From Epiperipatus broadwayi (taxonomy: Eukaryota > Onychophora > Udeonychophora > Euonychophora > Peripatidae), in the NCBI GenBank assembly GCA_028023455.1, contig JAQFVV010000056.1, positions 2,482,001 through 2,546,000 of the forward strand: a stretch of DNA of 64,000 nt. The letters run 5' to 3'. This document shows, piece by piece, positions 58,960-64,000 of this stretch. Below the pieces are notes generated by a model. It saw nothing but the letters and a program-made list of their open reading frames with translations. It did no database searches and was not told the origin of the DNA. Both the position numbers and the translations under genes were made by a program. Position 1 is the first letter of the stretch, and the number at the start of each line of letters is the position of its first letter.

Positions 58960-60600
58960 CTTTATTTTAGAACTCTCTTATGTATATATTGTGTAGGTGT
59001 GTAATACTAGAAATAATTTTCTGCTACTACATGATCAAAAATAAATATTATAAGGATATTAGTTCAGTTCATATTAGGATAACCATACACATGGAAGAAA
59101 ATCAATTAATGTGACATTTTATTAATTTCTCAACATTTAGAAATTACCGAGAACTAAATTAAAAGCAATCCTTTTAGAATCTTAATTAACAGTTAAAATA
59201 CTTTCTTTCCTTTATAGATATCCCTTTCTCTCCTCTTTTTCTTGCTGAAAGTATTTTTGTAAATAAATCTATAATAAAGTATTATTAAAACTAATAACAA
59301 AAAAGAAATGTCTTTTTAAAATTATTTTAATTCTTAAGAGTATCCCTTAATTAAATATTCACACATTCTTAAAATAAATGATTTAATTATGCAAATTTTT
59401 CTCATTTACAATTGGTAACGAATGATTATTCTCACTTGCAGTTTTTGTTTAAAATATTTCCAATAGATTTGAATAAGTCTTTATTGTTTTATTAACAAAA
59501 CAGAATCCTTTTACAGGAAAAGGATGTGAACTTTGATTGTGTAACAGAGACATCTATAGTCAAATGAGACTCATTATAATGTGATAAATGAAAGTTTTGG
59601 TTAGTTCATTCAATGCTATTTTCAAATATCACTTATTTGCTGTTATATTATTAATATCCATTACAATGAGAAACTCATTTCTGTTATTCACCAAAAGGAC
59701 GTGTTGTTTGCTAAAGAATAATTTAAGTGCCTTTTGAGTTTTAGCTTTTTAAAATACAAATAAGCGAGCGTTTAAATTATGCAAAATTATGCAGACTTTC
59801 TGTAAAGTAGAAAAATCACACTACAAGTTGATGAAAGCATGCTAATGATTGACTATAAACAATATATATATCTTTTCATTCATAGTTTGTCTCATAACAC
59901 TGCGACTTTGTTAAATGAGTTTTTCATGCCTTGTAATAAAGATTTTCCTTTTAAAAATTAAATCTGATCATGTGATTAAATTGTAGAATTTATTTAAGGA
60001 CCGATGGGAAGTTTCATATAAGGTTAAACAAGAAATTCAGATGGAGGTACATTCCACATGTAAATATTGACATTTTCTAACTTTATAAACGTAAGTACCT
60101 CCATTTATTTTTTTTAAAATCATTATAAATCAATTTTATGGCTTATAAATTGCTTTTGTAAGACAAAAAAAAAGTTCATTAAGCAGTATATTTTAACTGC
60201 TTAAGTAAAAGATTTTCTGACAATTGTTATAAGTTTGATCCTACAATAATTTTAGAGTTAGTAAGACTTGCAATATTTGATCACAGACAGAGATATACTT
60301 GAGTGAAAAAATCTATCTTTAATCAAACCACTTAATGTTTAATAATTGAGAATCACTTAGTTAAAAAAATAAAAAAAAACTACTATATGATCATTGTCTG
60401 CCAATCCCTTGTATATGTATTTAATGGATTATGTCCTGTACATGAGAGGTCAGATTGACCTTAGGTCAACATGGGTGTGACAAGAATATTGGCCTCAGAG
60501 TGGCCCTTGAGCGTTCCATTATCAGATTTTCAATTGGGTGGACGGTTGAAGAATTGGAGTGTGGAGTAGATTGAAGCCTGTCCATTAAAGTATGAGGATT
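58960..60600. other. AT-rich stretch without identifiable gene
   Basis: No feature was recognised beyond AT-driven frames. Confidence 0.5.
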
Positions 60601-60649
60601 GGCTGTATTAATATATATCTGAGCACTTATAGTATATATGTGTAGAGAT

Positions 60650-60820
60650 GGTAATCTGGACCAACTGATGATTGCTGGTTTAGCATGAAATAGGTATATT
60701 GGTGATTATTTATCTTTTCAACATATATGTGTTCAAGTATATCAGTGTTATGAGATAGTGTGGAGAATGGTGGGTCATGTGAAAGTCTGTGCACATATAC
60801 TCTATATATTATATGATCAT
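60650..60820. repeat. interspersed repeat, copy 2 (partner at 34.15 kb)
   Basis: GACCAACTGATGATTGCTG, TTTAGCATGAAAT, TTGGTGATTATTTATCTTTT, TCATGTGAAAGTCTG matches the 34.16-34.3 kb copy in direct orientation. The B-box-like end seen there is degraded here. Confidence 0.65.
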
Positions 60821-60934
60821 TCTGTACTTTACATGAAGATCCATTCATTTTGTAAAAGAACATATTTTTAAAACATAAAAATCAAACTATTTTATTCAAG
60901 ATCCTGTTCCAGAATCATCTACGTAAGCTTGAGT

Positions 60935-61560
60935 AATGAATTGCCATCAAATAGTATAGTTCTATATAATCCCTCTCTCCCTCCAGACCAGTTTTTAGTT
61001 TTTGCCTTCATTAGTGAGAAATATCATTCCAAATTAGAACTAGAGAATTTATGCTATTCAAACTAAAATTAAAAATGTAACCGCCACCCATTATTTTGAA
61101 GTTAAGCTAATTCATTTGCAAAATAACAGCTCTTGGAAGTATATGAAGAACTTGTGTGATATTGTTGATATTTTATTATTTAAAAAAAAATGTCTGTAAG
61201 ACAAGGATGTTAAAGTTTATGCTATAACTCAAAATTGTGGTCCACTTCCAATTCTAGCCAAAAGGATAATAGTGAGTATGATTATTAAAAACCAAAGGCA
61301 CCAAAATATATTGATAATGAACTGGATTCTACTTCAATTGAGAACATTATTCACTTTGAGCTAATCACTTTATAGTTAATTAAAAAGTTAAAAGGTAGAT
61401 GTTGAAGGATTGGATTAGATCCAAAGATCCAGGCGCACTGCTCCCAGATCCAAAGCTCCTCACTGATAAAAGTTATAAGCTAGAAACTAGTCTGGGGATA
61501 TTATATGATTGGATGGGGATTAAATTTCATACCCATCTAAAATCTATTGATTCCTAGAGT
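60935..61560. repeat. fragments related to the 21.1 and 58.6 kb repeats
   Basis: CAGACCAGTTTTTAGTTTTTGCCTTCATTAGTGAG (split here as two pieces, 60985-61020) and CACTGATAAAAG, AAGCTAGAAACTAGTCTG, GGGATATTATATGATTGGAT (61460-61520) face each other. They carry the same TCTAGC / AGACTTGTTTCTAG wording as 58.62 kb and 21.1 kb. Decayed copy; borders uncertain. Confidence 0.45.
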
Positions 61561-61744
61561 TTGCATTAGGTGTCTCTATTGGGTGAAAAAAAATTGCTAC
61601 TATTTTAAAATAATTAAAGAGAATGACAAATGATGGCAACCCACTCTGATAATAAACAAACATAATTACTTATTTGTAGTATTTTAATGTCTAATTACTT
61701 TATCTGTTTTTAGAACATAATATACATAATATTGTAATGGTCAT

Positions 61745-62036
61745 ATTTGTATTGAAACAGTAAGATATGTCCTGTAAATCTTAGTTTCACTTTGCCCTCC
61801 TCTTACCTACCCTCATTCCCTATTTCAAACCCTAATTTTATCGTAGTGTGTGCATACTGCATATATTTACTGAAATCCCGCCCAAATTTATATTTCTAAT
61901 GGGAACCTGTGGCTTTATAACAATGAAATTTTCTTAATGGTTTTATTTTTAAACCATCGAGTATATTTATGCATATACTCGTACAACAAAAGTAGGTCAC
62001 ATATTCTCATTTACCCACATACTGCAATCATAAATT
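61745..62036 (-). repeat. interspersed repeat, copy 2 (inverted partner at 1.37 kb)
   Basis: This is the reverse complement of 1370-1660 at roughly 75-80% identity. It contains in addition a small palindrome CGAGTATATTTATGCATATA-CTCG at 61958-61981. Confidence 0.6.
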
Positions 62037-62039
62037 TAA

Positions 62040-63450
62040 AACTTTAAGTAAAATAATATATTTTAAAACTTAAATAAAAATAATAGTTTCATTATGTAAA
62101 GCTATTTTGTTTAAATCTATTTATTTTAGAAATATTACATTCATAATATTTGTTTTCATTTAATAAAATAATATTTAACTTTAAATAGATTTAAACATTT
62201 AGACTTTAAAAGTAATTAATTTTGTTGTTTTTAGATTTATAAAAATCACACCACATATTTTATGTAAAAAGTAAATGAGGGTGGGGAAAGGGAACAATAC
62301 TGGCTAATTTTAAACTGTTTATACCAGTTTCACTAGTGATTTTTTTTTTGATTAATTATAAGATAAAAGTTTAGCGAGCAAATTTTAATTAAATAAATTG
62401 GATCAGAATATCTGAGAATGTGCGTATAATACATTTTAATTAAAAGTGCATTCCTCAGTATCTGATCTAATCTAATTAATAAATTTTAAGTAATGGATTT
62501 CATTACTGCAGGGAAAAAGTGATTTGTATAATACAGGAGTATAAATAAGACTGATTTTATGGTAAGTTATAGTTATTTAAGAGACAAATTTTAGACATTA
62601 ATGTAGATTTTAGTTATCTAAAATCTGAGTTAAAGTTTGAAATAAGTTTTAAAGTTTAGAATAACAAGTTTAAAAGAAAGAAAAGAAGTTTGTCAAAGAA
62701 ATCATCTTATTTGATTCTCAATGAGAAGTGAACTATATCCAGAAATTCCCATGGTGGTCAATTTAGAATGATGGGGTAAAAGGCAGTGGGCCATCTTCCC
62801 TCAAAATGGCTTTCCCACCACCATCATTCTCCATCCAAAGTTCTGTGAATTGTGCTTAAAATGCCAACTAAACCATCAGAAGTAATGCTGCTCATGGAAG
62901 CTGTATTGTGAAACATCCTGAATTATGCTGCTTGTAAAATCTGTGATCACAGAGGAGAAACAAAAGTTTGCTCAAGAAGTCTATTTAAATTTTGGGAAAT
63001 GCTTACAGACTGCCCTTGCAAAGTGAGGTAATTACAAATGTAACCCAAGATCTCGTAAACCTTAAGCTTTAGCTATCTTTAATAATGTACTTTATATTAT
63101 GTATTTATCTTGCGTATTCATTTAATCCTTCATGAATTTTTCTACTTGAGTTACTCTTTTTTTATATATGTATAATGTTTTATTTTAAATGCCTTATTAT
63201 AATGTGATTTTTTAAATTTATTCTTTCAAGCCTGTGTGAGTTGCATAAAGAAATTTTATAAATGCTTGGTTACCATATTAATTATTAAATTGCAAGCATG
63301 TATTTCCCTTCCCTTTTATTAACTGTTTTTAAGATAATTATTTTATGTATCACTTAAAATAGTTTTTCATTTAAATTTTCCTTTTGTTGAGAGAGACTGG
63401 CCATAAAATAAATTTAAGAGCGAGTTATTCTGCATTTTTTGTGAACCGCC
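62040..63450. other. AT-rich stretch with a GC-richer block, no gene called
   Basis: The block 62740-63040 is less AT-rich and has a donor-like GAGGTAATTAC at its end (63025), but no frame stays open. Nothing else is recognisable. Confidence 0.4.
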
Positions 63451-63454
63451 CTTT

Positions 63455-63823
63455 TTATATATATTTTAAAATTAAGTTGTGTGTTGCTGGTAAATATACT
63501 GAAGTATCAAATTCATGGTAATCTTCCCAAGTTTGTTGACGACTGAGTCCATGTCCCTGTTTTACTCTGCGATTTCCATTAGAGTGTGACATAAATGTCT
63601 CACTGGGGAATTTATTTGCATTCGTCCCCATAGCCACAAAGCTCCTGAGGGTGGGCCAGGCTTGGGCTGTGTAAGGACTAGAGATGTCCCAGATAAATGG
63701 CAAAATGCCTATCCAAACTTCAAATTTAGTTTTATTTACTTGTTTTCTGGTACAGCCATGATTCCAACTGATCGTACTCCATCCTTCGCACTTTATCTCA
63801 CTAGAACCACTGCATATTCCCAT
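63455..63823 (-). CDS. weak candidate coding region, unknown protein
   Basis: A 122-codon minus frame has balanced composition and higher GC than its surroundings. It contains YTAQAWPTLRSFVAMGTNAN, FPSETFMSHSNGNRRVKQ and RQQTWEDYHEFDTSVYLPAT. AAACAA followed by GTAAAT (about 63737) and CCCACCCTCAG (about 63650) could be donor and acceptor sites, so the middle may be an intron. I do not recognise a family. It could be an exon pair, untranslated sequence, or part of an unknown element. Confidence 0.25.
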   Translation of the reverse strand: MGICSGSSEIKCEGWSTISWNHGCTRKQVNKTKFEVWIGILPFIWDISSPYTAQAWPTLRSFVAMGTNANKFPSETFMSHSNGNRRVKQGHGLSRQQTWEDYHEFDTSVYLPATHNLILKYI

Positions 63824-64000
63824 AAAAACTTATTATTCAATTTGATTAGATGAATCCCAGTAATGTGCAGTATAGCTTTATCTTAGAATCAATATTCACA
63901 TGAGCTTCACTTTTATTAATTTAAGACTCCCTGTTCATGTTTTAATTAGTCGTTTAAATTGCTTTAATACTTTGCATAGCTTACACATACTTACCTTTTA

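Overview
The window is very AT-rich eukaryotic DNA, and I found no intact host gene in it. Essentially everything that can be identified is transposable-element sequence in different stages of decay: non-LTR retrotransposons, LTR retrotransposons, Penelope-like fragments, hAT, piggyBac and other terminal-inverted-repeat DNA elements, tRNA-derived SINEs and fold-back structures. This fits an intergenic or large-intron part of an animal genome. The mix of RTE-type LINEs, ZBED5-like hAT sequence, Penelope GIY-YIG pieces and tRNA-derived SINEs would suit a lophotrochozoan such as a cephalopod mollusc. That assignment is inference and is not proven by any host gene here.

Layout. 0-8.4 kb is mostly featureless, with a possible host exon remnant (about 555-802, minus), a 290 bp repeat that recurs inverted at 61.75-62.04 kb, and a hairpin at 4.74-4.81 kb. 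8.48-12.97 kb is an RTE-type LINE (copy A) split by a 1266 bp DNA transposon that has an 8 bp target duplication and carries telomere-like repeats. 16.1-18.0 kb is a second LINE copy (minus). 21.0-21.7 kb is a microsatellite next to repeated inverted arms. 21.8-24.12 kb is a Gypsy gag-protease fragment with a putative LTR (minus). 24.33-29.57 kb is a decayed Gypsy element with both LTRs, gag, RT, RNase H and integrase remnants, and a nested hAT MITE. 29.69-30.9 kb is a third LINE copy (minus).

From 31 kb on, inverted structures dominate: an inverted SINE pair at 31.25-31.8 kb with a second copy of the same composite at 50.1-50.4 kb, a perfect 73 bp palindrome at 32.38-32.53 kb, a 1055 bp TIR transposon with a G-quadruplex-like tract at 38.47-39.52 kb, and an inverted pair of Penelope GIY-YIG ends at 56.49-57.60 kb. 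A broken hAT transposase (ZBED5-like) lies at 39.77-41.45 kb, a LINE zinc-finger end at 46.0-46.56 kb, a piggyBac-like TTAA element at 50.58-51.33 kb, and two retroposed tRNA-Gly-like sequences with target duplications at 34.9 and 55.75 kb. Weak candidate exons are at 35.72-35.90 kb and 63.46-63.82 kb.

No operons or working pathways are present. The main information is the insertion history: DNA transposons inside a LINE, a MITE inside a Gypsy element, and composites that have amplified with their inverted arms.
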